Origin: Ichthyophthirius multifiliis
Lineage: Eukaryota > Ciliophora > Oligohymenophorea > Hymenostomatida
Reading direction: 5' to 3'
NCBI RefSeq assembly: GCF_000220395.1
Contig: NW_004086762.1
Span: forward strand, 1-33,496
DNA length: 33,496 bases
The notes beneath the pieces are model-generated. The model worked only from the letters and a program-made list of their open reading frames with translations, searched no databases and was not told the DNA's origin. The position numbers and the translations under genes are program-made. Of this stretch, positions 11,747-23,002 are shown one piece after another; within the stretch, counting starts at the first letter, position 1, and every line of letters begins with the position of its first letter.

Positions 11747-12585
11747 TTGATTTATTGATTTAAAGCCGTGATAATAAAAAAATGGAATGTTTTAATTATT
11801 TGTTTTTAATTATTTTAAAAAAAAATTATTTATATATAAAATAGATTTTACTTTTAATTTAAAAAATATAATATTTTTATTTTGGTAAAAAAATATGAAT
11901 TCAATTATATAAAATAAGCAAAATTATTAATTAATATTTTTATTTTGAATAAGTTATAATAGAATTATTGAATTTCATAAATAAAAAATAAAATTATTAA
12001 AATATAAGCAAAAAGATATATTTTAATATTAAAAAATCCATAAATTTTTAAATAATTTAAAATAAATATAATATATATATATTGGGTAAAATATTAATAA
12101 ATATAAAAAAATTTTTATAATAAATATTAAAAATAGATATTATTATAATAATTTAATATACGCACTAAAAGTTAAAATAAAAAATATAAGTATATATATT
12201 ATTTTTATTTAATTATAAATAAATAAAATATATATATATAAATAAAAATATATATATATATAAAAAGCATATATATTTTATTTATATATTTACTAAATAT
12301 TTTTTATTTTATATAATTATTTATTTATTTATTTATTTATTTATATTTTTTTATATTTTTATATTTATATTTTTTTAATGAAAATATTTGTATATCAAGT
12401 ATATATTTAATTTTTTATTTCTCTTTTTACTATAATTTTTTTATTATTACTTCTTTCTTAATATTTATTATATGCATATAAAAATTTATTATTATTAAAT
12501 TTCTAAACCATTATTGTTATTTTTTTTTATATAAATAATAATTTATATATATTTTTTTATTATATTTTTATTTTTTCGTTTAAAA
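11747..12585. other. intergenic, A/T simple sequence
   Basis: Nearly pure A/T DNA with TA and ATTT repeats (for example 12226-12262 and 12320-12345) and a short GATT repeat just after the upstream stop codon. No exon or RNA gene seen. Confidence 0.7.
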
Positions 12586-14268
12586 ATGTAAGCCGAATTT
12601 ATAAAGGATTTAGATAAACTATCAAAGAATTTATATAAAAATCCTTTTTTATAATAATTTGTCACATAATATAGAGTCAAGGTCATAGTAGGTGCTGGTT
12701 TTTTGGCTACATAAGATTAAATAATATATTAAAAAGTAGAATAGGTTATAAAAAATTGGCTTCGAGATTAAAATTTATACTAATATTTTTGTTTTCAGAA
12801 GATAAAGATGATTAAGAAGTTTTGCAACATTTAATTTCTCATCCTTAGACACATGTAAGGTTACTTATTGCCGAATGTATAGATTTATAAGCTATATAAA
12901 TAAATTAAATAATTAATAAAAATCCTTAAGAAGTTTATATGAATGTATTATCTTATCTATTAGCAGATGAAGAATCAGAAGTAGGATTAAAAATATTAAG
13001 AGGTTTATAAAAAATGTTAAAAAGTTGTTAAAAAGCAAATAATAATATATTTATGGAAAATGATTACTGGTTAAAAAAAACAAATGAAGGTTTAGAATTT
13101 AAATAAAATGAAGTTATATAATTAAGATTTATGGAATTAGGTGTAGAAATGTCTAATAAAAGTAATATTTTGCACTAAAAAATGGTTGAAAAAGGAATTT
13201 TCGAAAATATTATTAATTTATATAATACTGAAGACATTTTAGTTAAATATAATGCTGTTGAAATATTTTCAAAATTAGGGGAAGGAAGCCATAATTCTAA
13301 TTTTCTAGTTTCACATTAAATTTTTTAAAAAATTATTTAAGAAGCCTTTGATGAAAAATAAGATTTTTACTTAAGAAAATACCTTGTTATTCTTTTTGTT
13401 AAAATGTATTCGAATTCAAGTCAGTTTTAAATTTATCCTTTTATCGATAAGATACTATTATTTTTATAAAGTTGTATTTTTTCAAGTTAATTAGAAGAAT
13501 AATGTGCTTTTTTTGAAATAATATAATATTTAGGAATTAAATAAGAAGTTTTTTATTTTAAATTAAAATTATATAATTATAATGATATCATTTTTTTTTT
13601 TAAAAAAAAAAAAATTAAAGGGATTAGATATACTTTTAGGAAATAAAATTATATTTAAAAAATATATGGAATATAAATAAAATCCAAAAAAAGAAATTAA
13701 AAAAAGATTCATTAATTCGCTTTCTCATTTACTAATTAAATAAGAAGACCTAAATATTTAGAAAAATACTAATTGTGTTTTACATATTTTAACTTGTTAT
13801 GCCGACTTTAATAATGTTGATTACATTTAAAATTTTAAAGATTAATTTTAAATGTTTGATTAATTAGAAAAAGCACTTTAAAATATTTAGAATGGGCTTT
13901 TTTCAGTTTTTGAAGATGAAGAATTAGATTATATGTTTATATTAAATAGTATTAAAAAAATACTTTATTTTTTTATTTATATTATTATTTTATTTAAATT
14001 AAAAGATTGTTTATTATATGATTAAATCTGTGAAGAATATATAAAATTAAATAAATCTATAGAATATTTAATATTTCATCATTGCAAAAATAAAGAAATC
14101 TTTGATTAAAAAGCTCTTTTAAGAAATCTTATATCAAATTTTTGCTTAAAAAACTAAAAAAAAAACCCTGAAATAGAAAGTTTTTATAAAGAATACACCG
14201 AATAATTATAATAGTCTAAAAGTAATAAAAATAATAGTGTTTAATATGAATTAGAGGCTAAATATTGA
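12586..14268 (+). CDS. PSMD5-like proteasome assembly chaperone (ARM/HEAT-type)
   Basis: The body is read in two exons, about 12799-13547 and 13621-14268, with a 73-nt intron whose removal joins GIKQE to GLDILLGN, matching the GSNVEGKQVL region of animal PSMD5. Similar order and spacing are seen elsewhere: LISHPQTHVRLL, then EDILVKYNAVEIFSKLG (animal EDVLVRATCIEMVTSLA), then IKKRFINSLSHLL (animal LKIRCLDAISSLL). The protein is all-helical and about 500 aa, as in animals (504). PSMD5/S5b binds the base ATPases of the 26S proteasome during assembly. The 5' end is unresolved: ATG 12586 opens a frame that must shift to join the body at about 12799. The acceptor TTTTGTTTTCAG is strong, but the possible donors (GTGCTG or GTTTTT near 12691) are unusual. 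A 57-nt stop-free GT-AG stretch near 13950 may be a further intron. Confidence 0.72.
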
Positions 14269-14373
14269 AAATAAATAATTCTTTATTGAAATTAAATAAT
14301 TATATAATATTTTAAAAAAATAAATGTCATATTTATAATATGAATTTTTTTATATTAAAAAATAACCAAAAAA

Positions 14374-15758
14374 TCATTTATTAAATGACTTTTTTATTAA
14401 ATATTAATATCTTGGTGACAAATTATTTTAAAGAATATTTTTATTTTTTATTTCTTAAAATCCAAAATGGGGTTATACATCAATATCTTCATCTTCTTTT
14501 TAGTCATTATAATTGTTTGTACCAAATTAACTGGTTGTATTATTACTTTATAATATATCATCTTAAAACGAAAAATCATTTAAGTCTTTCTGTTTTTATT
14601 ACATTGATGAGTTTTATTATCCTTATATTATTTTTTATGTATTTATTTCATTTTGGTATATCTATTTTATTTTAAAAAAAAGCAAAATATTGTATAAATA
14701 ATTTCTTTTTGATTTTTGTTACTTCATAAATCTCTTTAAATAAATGCTTAGAATGGATATATGCTATAAATTAATCGAAATTAAAACAAAGATCTAAATC
14801 AACCATATCATATAGAACATTTTGTAAAGAATTTAATATATCAATTTATATTTCATCTATATTAATATCAAAAGCAGAAATAATTCCATCTTTATTTGTA
14901 TCCATTTGATCAAAAACATTCGTTTTTAAATATTATATGAAAATATTTATATTTGGATCATATTTTTAATATAATATATGGTTTTATTTTAATTCTTTTT
15001 TTTTTAGTTATATAATAAATATTTTTTATTTTTTTAATTTTACCTTATTGTTGTTTTTTATATATTTTACTATTTTTTAAATTTTAATTTAAACTATTAT
15101 TTGATTTTTAAGGTTTAGAGATATCTTTAAAAGGAGACTTTTCTGTTTTTTATTATATATCTTTTTTCTGTTTTAATATTTATTTTTCAAAATCTTCTAA
15201 ATTTATATTTATTTATTTTTAAGGAATTTTCGTAGATTAATGATATGTGTTTTTTATTTATTTATTTTTTATTTTTTCATAAGAAACATTTTATTTGTTT
15301 ATTATTGAATGATTTTATTTATTACTATTCTCACTTATTGTAGAATTTTATACTTCTTCTATGTTCGATAGAGTCTTTTTTACAAACGATATTTATTTAT
15401 TATTTTATTATTAATTATTAATATCATAATTATCATAATAAAAAGGTCTTTAGTCATTTTATTTAGATGATGAATTTGTTGTTTAGCTTTAAATATCATC
15501 TTTTTGACTACTTTGCTAACTGGAAAAATAATTATTTTGACATTCCTTCTACTTTTATTAAGCTTTATTTATTTATTTTTGAATATTTTATACTATAAAT
15601 TAAATACAGTCTTCTTTTAAATTATTTAATTTACAAAAATCTTATGCAACTTTAACTAAATCATCGTTTTGAAAAACCTTTATTATCAGATTTTCATTTT
15701 CTCCCAAATCAATAGTTACTATTGCAAGTAATTTATTATTTTTATTTTGGGTTTTCAT
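14374..15758 (-). CDS. EF-hand protein with ubiquitin-like N-terminal domain
   Basis: Three exons, 15758-15044, 14994-14723 and 14661-14374, with introns of 49 and 61 nt and consistent phases give 424 aa ending at TGA 14374-14376. Residues about 12-60 follow the pattern of a small ubiquitin-like fold used in ciliate and other protist proteins (strand, then VFQNDDLVKVAQDFCKLNNL). A long Gln/Asn/Lys-rich linker follows. An EF-hand loop starts at residue 270 (DTNKDGIISAFD; ligands D270, N272, D274, S278, with Asp instead of Glu in position 12), preceded by a Phe-rich helix. A second, degenerate EF-like segment (VDLDLCFNFDQFI) follows about 35 residues later. The tail is polar. A calcium-responsive cytoskeletal or ciliary role is likely from the architecture but not shown. 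Its 3' end is only 105 bp from that of the convergent PSMD5-like gene. Confidence 0.82.
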
Positions 15759-15805
15759 TAGTAAAAAAAAAATATAATATACTTTTATATATATGTATAT
15801 AATTA

Positions 15806-15861
<56 letters not shown>

Positions 15862-16240
15862 TATTATTTTTATATTAATTTGGCATTATTTTATTATTAT
15901 AAATATATAATTTATAGATATTTTATTCTTATTCATTCTTATAATTTACTTTTATTTTTACTAAATGTATATTAATTATAATTTTTTTCTTATATTAACT
16001 TTTTTAGTTTTTTTGTTTATTTTTTTTATTTATAATTTATGTAAAATAAAATAAAATTTATTTCTTTTGCTTTTTTGTGTTTTAGAAAAGATACATAATA
16101 GTTTATTTGTAAAATATATAAAAATATTATATATTAATAGTAGTAAAATTTATTTATGTTTGTTTATATATATACAATTAGATTATTTGCTACTTATTAT
16201 AATTTTAAGTATATTTTTTTTTTATTTCTATTAAATAATA
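15759..16240. other. intergenic with AT microsatellite
   Basis: Upstream region of the EF-hand gene. It includes an AT dinucleotide run at about 15807-15857 and T-rich DNA. An 65-codon open stretch at 16156 on the plus strand is Phe/Tyr/Ile-rich and looks like noncoding composition. Confidence 0.6.
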
Positions 16241-16794
16241 TCAAATATTTTTGTTTTTATTTTATTATAAAATATTATTTTGGCGAAAAAAATAATATAA
16301 TTCAAAAAAATAAAATAAAAAACATTATTATTTATTTAATATGTATATTATAATTTTTTACTTAAATTTAATTTTTTTCTATGTAAAACATTAAAATTTT
16401 CATAATAATAATACTACAATTATAAAAAAATTCGTACTTACTTTCAAGATAAAACTTAATTAAATACAGTTATTAATTTTGCTTATAGAATAAATTTCCT
16501 AATTATCATTAGATATTGAAGTATGGACTATTTTAGCTTATTTAGAAAGGGCTATCAATTCATAATATTCTTAAGTTTAGTTAATGGCAAATTCTATTTT
16601 CGATTTATATAATTATAAATTATTACCAACATAATTATCTATTTTTAGACATTATTTAACATATTCTTACTAATTTTAAGTTAATTAAAATGTTTTATAA
16701 AATTGTAAAAAAATAAATATTATAGTTAATTATAAATTCATTTTACTTATTTTTAGAAGTTTTTATTATTTTTTTATTAAAATTATTTTAGCAT
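16241..16794 (-). CDS. small orphan protein, three exons
   Basis: Exon 1 (16794-16747) starts MLKQFQQKNNKNFQKQ; a 77-nt intron joins in phase to exon 2 (16669-16442), which encodes 76 residues of convincing mixed composition (for example YKSKIEFAINQTQEYYELI and ALSKQAKIVHTSISNDN) and ends at a consensus GTAAGT donor. The acceptor at 16379-16380 gives a third exon to TGA 16241, but its product is Phe/Tyr-rich and the true 3' end is doubtful; if the intron is retained the frame stops at 16400. The protein is about 95-140 aa, mainly helical, and matches no family I recognise. The plus strand is also open across exon 2, but its codons are less protein-like. Confidence 0.5.
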
Positions 16795-17543
16795 TTTAAA
16801 TTGAATTCCATAGTATTAAATGATACATTAAATTTTTTATTTAATTAAATATTTACTTTTTAATTATTAAAGTTATTTAATTTTTTTACAACAAAAAAAA
16901 AGGTGCTAATAATTTTTAAATATATAAATACCAAAAAATATACAATTTTTTTTTGGAATTAGTTTATAAATATTCTATAAAAAAATAATAATATAATATA
17001 CTTTTTATTATATAAAAATCTAATTATTTTCTAAATCAATTAATAATGAAAAAATTATATTAAACAATGATTAATATAAAAGATTTATTGTTTTTGTTAA
17101 TATAATAATAAATTATTTATATTAATTATTATAAATACTAATTTAATAGATCAAAAAACTTTATTTATTAATATTAAATGAAAATTCCTTTTTTAAACAT
17201 TTAATTATTTATGAAAATTTTTGAATATATATTTATTCTTAGTTTTTTGTTATTTTGAATATAATTATAATTTTTGTATATATATACTTTTTTTTAATTC
17301 ATCCACAATATTTATTATAAATTAATATATAAATTATAAACTCCGATTGACAAAAAAAAAAGAATATGAAATTTTCCAACCCATATTATTAATAATTATA
17401 GAATTTATTTAAAGACAAAACAATTTTAAATATATTTTATAAATAAATTAAAAATCTTTTTTACTGATTTTTTTTTTTTTTTTAATAAATTAATTTTTAA
17501 TATTTATTAAAAAAAAAAAAAAAAAAAAAAAACACAAATTCAA
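16795..17543. other. intergenic, no gene seen
   Basis: A/T-rich spacer with a T run at 17469-17482 and an A run of about 23 bases ending at 17532. No coding signal on either strand. Confidence 0.65.
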
Positions 17544-18512
17544 TCATAATCTAGATTTACCACAATAAAATTTCATTATTGTAGGTATTAACTTATCACT
17601 AGACCATCTAATTTATAAATTTAAATTTTCATCAATATTTGTTTTATTTAATATATCTCTATCTAGTCTCATTAATTTTTTGGCCTCAATAACACTTTCT
17701 TAATCTTAATCACAAATTTAAGTTGCTCTACGATTCGAAACATCCAAAGCTTCTTAATAAGTATTGAACACCCCATTTACCATTTTAAATTTCTCCAAAT
17801 CAGACGAAGAAAGTTTTTTAGCACCAACAATAATTTCAAAAGCTTATTAATATCCAAAAATTTTAGGGAAAAAATAAGAAGAGCACATTTCTGGACCTTA
17901 AGCAAGTTTTACTAAAGGCGCTTAAAAAAAAGAATCGCTTGTTATATATACTTCATCACATAAAGCTAAAAGATTAAATGCAACGCCAATGCATGCGCCT
18001 TAAACTACTGCAATTAGTGGTTTATTCAAATTGATAAACGCTTAGCAAAACGGTATTAATATATTTTATGATATAAAAATGGAACTTTTTTTCTAATTCT
18101 ATATATATGTATATATATATATAAATATATATATATTTATATATTTATATATTATATATTTATATTATTTAATATAAAAATAATGTATATGTACTTCTTT
18201 ATCATTAGTAATTGTATCGAAATTTTATAGATCATTTCCTGCACAAAAGTGTTTTCCTTTTCCTTTTTTTTTTTTTAATATTATCTTTAATTTTAATTGA
18301 TTTTTTTTACCTTTCAAAATTACTACTTTTATTTATGGATTTTTATTTGCTTCATCTAAAAAGTTAGTAATTAATGCATACATTCCTATTTATAAACTGT
18401 TTAAACGAGATTGTCTATTTAATGTAATAGTAAGGACTCCATTTTAATTTAAATCCTTAATAACTGAATTTTCTTTTATTTATTCTTATTTTAGGGCTTC
18501 AATATCGTACAT
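17544..18512 (-). CDS. delta3,delta2-enoyl-CoA isomerase, peroxisomal (ECI2-like)
   Basis: Three exons, 18512-18311, 18262-18195 and 18092-17544, give 272 aa of the crotonase fold. Oxyanion-hole segments are HFCAGNDL (about residues 73-80) and GACIG (122-126), and the catalytic glutamate is in AQGPEMCSSYFFPKIF (about E158), matching the SPEGCSSYTFPKI signature of ECI2. The product lacks the N-terminal acyl-CoA-binding domain of vertebrate ECI2. It ends in SRL, a type 1 peroxisomal targeting signal, so it should act in peroxisomal beta-oxidation, shifting cis-3 or trans-3 double bonds of unsaturated acyl-CoA to trans-2. The introns are 48 and 102 nt, both multiples of three and free of TGA, but homology shows they are removed; the second contains an AT microsatellite. 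The start ATG is the first in frame after A/T-rich DNA. Confidence 0.95.
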
Positions 18513-20054
18513 TTTAATATATATATATTTTTTTTATTTTTTTCCTTATTAAAAAAATAAAATAAAAATTAAAGAATATAAATATAGATATAAATTTAAG
18601 AGAAAAAAAAGTTCGTTATTTTTGGTTTTTTGATTTGGCTTTAATAAGAATAATTAACAAAATATATAATTATTATATTTCATAAAATAAAAAAAAAAAG
18701 TTAAATTTATTATTATAAGTATTTTTAGAAAATATTTTTTTTTTTTATATTATAATTTTAAATATTTTTTTTCATAATTATTTTCAATATAACAAATTAT
18801 CAAAAAATGTTTCTAGGCTGCAAAAAAAAGGACATATTTTTATTTCCGCTTTATAGAAAAAATGATAATATTAAAAAATATAAAATTATTTAATATTTTT
18901 TTTTTTCCCATTTAATTAAATTTTGATATTATATAAAATTAATTTATTTATTTTTTAGAAAAATATTTATTTTTATTTATATTATATTTTATTTTATTAT
19001 TTTTAAAATATATATTCATATAGAATAAAAAAATTATTTTAATTTTATTTTTTATATATTAATTATATTTTTTTTATTCTATAATTCTATATTAAATGCA
19101 AAAAATAAAATTTATATCTTATTTTTTTATGCAAACTGTTATGTTTTCAATAAATATTTTATATTTTATACAAATATTAATTTTTTTCTATTTGGATTAC
19201 AAACAAATAATTAATTAAAAAAATAAAAATAATTATTTTTATATCTAATATAATATTTTTTTATAAATAATTATTTTTATTTGATTAGAATTTAATAGAT
19301 TTTATCATTTTTTTTTTTTTTAATTTAGGATATATGGATATAATTATTTTAAATTTTTTTAATAAAATATAAATTAAATATATTTTTATATTATGAAAAA
19401 AATATTTAACATTTATTATTATGTAAATAAAATTTATATATAAATATTATTAAATTAGAATTATAACTTATATATTATATAATATTTATAACAACTAATT
19501 ATAAATTATTGCCTCTATTAATTATAATAGATTTTTAAAAAATGTATATATTCATATCCTTATTTTATTTAATAATAATAGTTATTTATATACATTATTT
19601 TTAAAGTTTTTCAAAGAAAAAAAAAACTCTATTGATAGAATCTTTAAAACTATATTTTCCTATTTGCCCATATTAATTTTTATATATAAATAATATTTGT
19701 TAGTTCAATAAATTTAGATATATTAAGTTAAAAATAATTACTATTTTAAAGTAAGAAATACTTTATACTCAATGATATTCCTTTTTTTTAAAATTTTTTT
19801 ATTTTATTAAAAACATATATTTATAATGCTTCTTTTTAAAGGTTTTATAATAATTTATCTATTTATAATTTATTTATCCTCTTTTTGTTACTATATATAT
19901 AATTTAATTAAGACTTTATTTTTTTATAAATTTTATGTTCAACTATTAAAATATCTTTCTCTTAGGGCTTTTTTTTTGTGTTTATGTTTGTGTGTGTTTT
20001 TTTTTTTTTTTCCAGCCTCCTATAATATAAAATTTTATAATTACAAATAATTTT
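18513..20054. other. long intergenic region
   Basis: About 1.5 kb of A/T-rich DNA. A 39-codon plus-strand frame at 18808 (starting MFLGCKKKDIFLFPLYRK) sits in slightly richer sequence and could be an isolated exon, but nothing supports it further. The hydrophobic open frame at 19826-20050 is Phe/Tyr/Cys-rich and likely noncoding, though it stays open into the island at 20058. Confidence 0.5.
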
Positions 20055-20286
20055 CAGCTTTGAAATTTTTGAAAGAGAAGTCTAATTTCAAAGTGTTAGA
20101 ATTTCACTGTTCATAGATTTAATTCCCTTCATTATAATCTTAAACGCAGTTCTTATAAGTAAACCTAATCACTATCAGGGTATACTATGTGAACGGTATA
20201 AATTAATAAAATAAATGGCTCAAAAGGAAAATACTCTTTATTAATAGATAGATATTATTAATATATTTTTTATCATTTTTATTTGA
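20055..20286 (+). other. G+C-richer island: short exon or structured RNA
   Basis: Embedded in nearly pure A/T DNA is a complex segment free of microsatellite. It follows TTTTCAG at 20051-20057, a good splice acceptor. The plus frame from 20059 is open for 75 codons to TGA 20284 with protein-like content (FEIFEREVQFQSVRISLF; later KPNHYQGILCERYK). A second plus frame and a minus frame (YPDSDQVYLQELRLRLQ, TGA at 20129-20131) are also open, so coding strand and frame cannot be settled. The segment also holds a perfect 9-bp inverted repeat, CTTTGAAAT at 20058-20066 with ATTTCAAAG at 20085-20093, around an 18-nt loop, and an ATTTTTG that resembles an Sm site, which would suit a small RNA. No known snRNA, SRP, RNase P or telomerase RNA motif is recognised. 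Confidence 0.4.
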
Positions 20287-20706
20287 TTTTTTTGTTTGGT
20301 TTTTTTATTTATAATGTACATTTGTTTATTTTATTATTAACTCTATTTATTTTTATTAAATTCCACGTCATTTTATTTAATAAATATTTTGATTTTTTTT
20401 AAAAATGAAATTGTTAATTCATTATATAAACAATTTAGTAAAATGTTTAATATTATTATAAAAAAGATAACTAATTGATATAAATAATAAGGAAATAAAA
20501 ATAAATGTTTTATATTTATAATATTATAAAATGAAATAATTATTAATATAAATTTCTTAATAAAATATCTTCATTTAATAAAAAAATGATTATAATATAA
20601 TTTATTTGTTAGATTTTTTTTAAAATTATATAAAAAATAATAATAGAAAAAAAAAAAATATGGATATTTTTCTATTAAAAATTAAAATAATATATAGAAA
20701 TATATA

Positions 20707-20771
<65 letters not shown>

Positions 20772-20969
20772 AAATACATATAATAAAATAATAAAATTTA
20801 TTATCATATTTTCTTCCGAAATGTTAATAAATTGACTTTAATCTATATATTTTTATAAATAATATCAAATAAAATCATTAAAAAGAACAAACGAATAAAC
20901 AAAACAAGTACAAAATAATATAATCCCCCCGTTTTCCCTAAAAGAAAAAACAACAACAAATAAATATAT
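20287..20969. other. intergenic with long AT repeat
   Basis: A/T-rich spacer containing the longest AT dinucleotide run of the window (20709-20764) and a CCCCCC stretch near 20925, unusual in this background. No gene seen. Confidence 0.6.
20709..20764. repeat. AT dinucleotide microsatellite
   Basis: An uninterrupted alternating AT run of about 28 units, intergenic. Similar but shorter runs occur at about 15807-15857 and 24425-24460. Confidence 0.95.
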
Positions 20970-21686
20970 TCAAACTGTAAAAATAATATTATTTTTTTCT
21001 TTAAATTATTTCGCTAGAACCTCTATTTCTTCATTAAAATAGGTTTTATTTTAAAATTCATCATCTAAAACTTATAAAGAAGCCATACACAAATCATTTA
21101 AAGATATTGATTTTTCGAATTTGGCTAAATTAAGAACCTCTTTTTTTCCAAAAAAACAAGAAGTAATATCTATAATTTTTTTTAAAGGAAAACTCCAAAG
21201 TCTTTATTTTTAACTATAAATAAATCCTGGTTTTAAAATAATATGGTCTATATATTCTTATTTACGCAAATAATTCTCCGCTTCTTCTTTTGTAGATAAA
21301 TATTCTTTTATAAATGGAGGATAATGATTAGAGCTTATTAATATGAACTTTTTTTTTATGTTTTTTTATTCATTAGTGTTTTCTTTAATGTAATTTATGA
21401 CTTATATAAGACTTTCTTTATTCATTTTATTATATTCTTCGGGATTTTTTGTTCTTAGTATCCCAACACAATGGATTATTTTGGAACTTTCTTTTAAAAT
21501 TTGGCCAAAAGTTGAAGGATTTAAAGCATCGCCTTTTATATGTTCAATATTCGTTCGGTTTAATATTGGGGAATCTTCAGATGGTTTTCCAGAACGGCTT
21601 ATTGATTTTACTTTTATACCCATATTTAATGCGTGCTTGGCAATGCTTTGTCCTACATATCCATTTCCACCTATTATTGTTATCAT
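20970..21686 (-). CDS. atypical short-chain dehydrogenase, COQ11/NDUFA9-like
   Basis: An intronless 238-codon frame runs from ATG 21684-21686 to TGA 20970-20972. The N-terminus MITIIGGNGYVGQSIAKHAL is a Rossmann nucleotide-binding motif of the GxxGxxG type (G6, G9, G12), followed by SISRSGKP where an NADP-type basic loop often lies. IIHCVGIL is the fourth strand, and a YLSTKEEAENYL segment replaces the YxxxK catalytic pair with a weak S-T-K version, then ILKPGF follows, as in extended atypical SDRs. Order and spacing best fit yeast COQ11 (GGNGFLG, SVSRSGKAP, SKREAE, VRPGF) and NDUFA9-type proteins. Such proteins are mitochondrial and linked to coenzyme Q biosynthesis or complex I. No clear mitochondrial presequence is present because the Rossmann strand begins at residue 2; an upstream exon could have been missed. 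Confidence 0.88.
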
Positions 21687-22756
21687 TATTATTATTTTTT
21701 TTGTTTAATTAAAAGTATTTATTAAATTGTTTTTTATTATTAATTAGTATTTTTTATTTTTATTCTTATAATTATTTTAATAATTAAAAAACCCATTCAT
21801 TAATAAAAAATATTTTGAAATAAATTAAAACTATATTTATATTCACATATACAAAATAAAACAATGATTTTTTTGTTTGAAAATAACTTTAAATCTTCAA
21901 GTTTAAATAGATAAATATATATATTAGTTTTTATTTAAAATTTGATTATTTTTCTCCATATTAAAATAGATTTAAACTCTCATTTTCTTATACGATTATG
22001 AAACGATTAAATTAAAAAAGAAAAATAATTCAATATTAATTTGTTTGACTAATTAATTAATTGCCTTTTAATAAGAAATATTTTTAGTTAATTTATTTTT
22101 ATAATAAAATTGTATAAAATAATAAAAATTTAATAGTTTAAAATCAATTAATCAAAGACATTATATCTTTATTTTTCTATTGATATTTAAAGATTCTATT
22201 TTTTATAAAAAAATTAATTATTTTTTTAGTTTATAAAAAAAAAAAAAGGGTTAAAAATATAAGTCTTTTAATGTAAAAATACTTGAAAAATTCGCATTAT
22301 TTATTAAAATATAAAAAAACTAAATATTAAAAAAAAGATTCGCTTTTTAAAATATTTTACTTTTTTTTTTTAACAAAAAAGATAGCTTTATAAGAATAAA
22401 TTAGTTTTTAATTAATTTATTATATAAATTTAATTGTTTATAAATTAGATTAAGATCTAAAAAATTATTTTATTGAATTTTCCTTTTAAATTTTCTTTTA
22501 AAAAGCATACATACATTAATAAATAAAAATAAATGCTCTTTTTTTGTTAAAAAAAAAAATACTATTAAATTTAATTAGATAGGTATTTATTTTTAAAAAC
22601 TATACTTAATGTAAAATATTCTAAATTTATTTTATTTTATATAAATATAAATAAAAAATTATAATAATATTATTCTTTTTTATAATTATTAATAATTTCT
22701 ATTTTTAATATAATATTAATTTTTTTTTTTTTTTTTTTTCAATACTATAATATATA
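21687..22756. other. intergenic, no gene seen
   Basis: About 1 kb of A/T-rich DNA with T and A homopolymers (for example 22721-22739). Only tiny frames occur, such as a 23-codon minus-strand one near 21900-21985; none is convincing. Confidence 0.6.
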
Positions 22757-23002
22757 ATGTCATCAGAAAACAATAGATAATAACTATCAATATTGGCTTA
22801 AAGCTATTATCTATTTTCACACAAATATGCTTTTCTTAAACTTTAATTATATTCAAAAAAGCATGATAGAATAACATTTTGATGATATAGATATAAATTA
22901 ATAATTTTTTATTATTATTTTTCTTTACAAATAAAAATATAAATATATGAAAATAAAGATGAATTAGTTAATGATATATAAGAAATAATAAAATAAAAAT
23001 GA
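22757..23002 (+). other. small ORF of doubtful status
   Basis: ATG 22757 opens 41 codons (starting MSSENNRQQLSILAQSYYLF and ending KKHDRITF) to two adjacent TGA codons at 22880-22885. The same frame then continues for 39 codons to TGA 23000, ending in the protein-like IYENKDELVNDIQEIIKQK. No GT occurs between the start region and the TGA pair, so a canonical intron cannot remove the stops. It may be a 41-aa gene, a broken gene, or an exon whose partner I have not found. No family is recognised. Confidence 0.35.

Noticed and set aside
14385-14675. Plus-strand 96-codon hydrophobic frame
   Set aside because: It mirrors the last exon of the EF-hand gene on the minus strand, where phases and splice sites agree.
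15361-15370. GTTCGATAG resembling a tRNA T-arm
   Set aside because: No acceptor stem, anticodon arm or D-arm can be drawn around it, and it lies inside a coding exon of the EF-hand gene.
20920-20945. CCCCCC stretch as a telomere-like or telomerase-template sequence
   Set aside because: It is a single C run without the CCCCAA repeat unit and is surrounded by ordinary A/T spacer.
21397-21712. Two plus-strand frames of 87-103 codons
   Set aside because: They are antisense shadows of the SDR gene, whose GGNGYVG motif identifies the minus strand.
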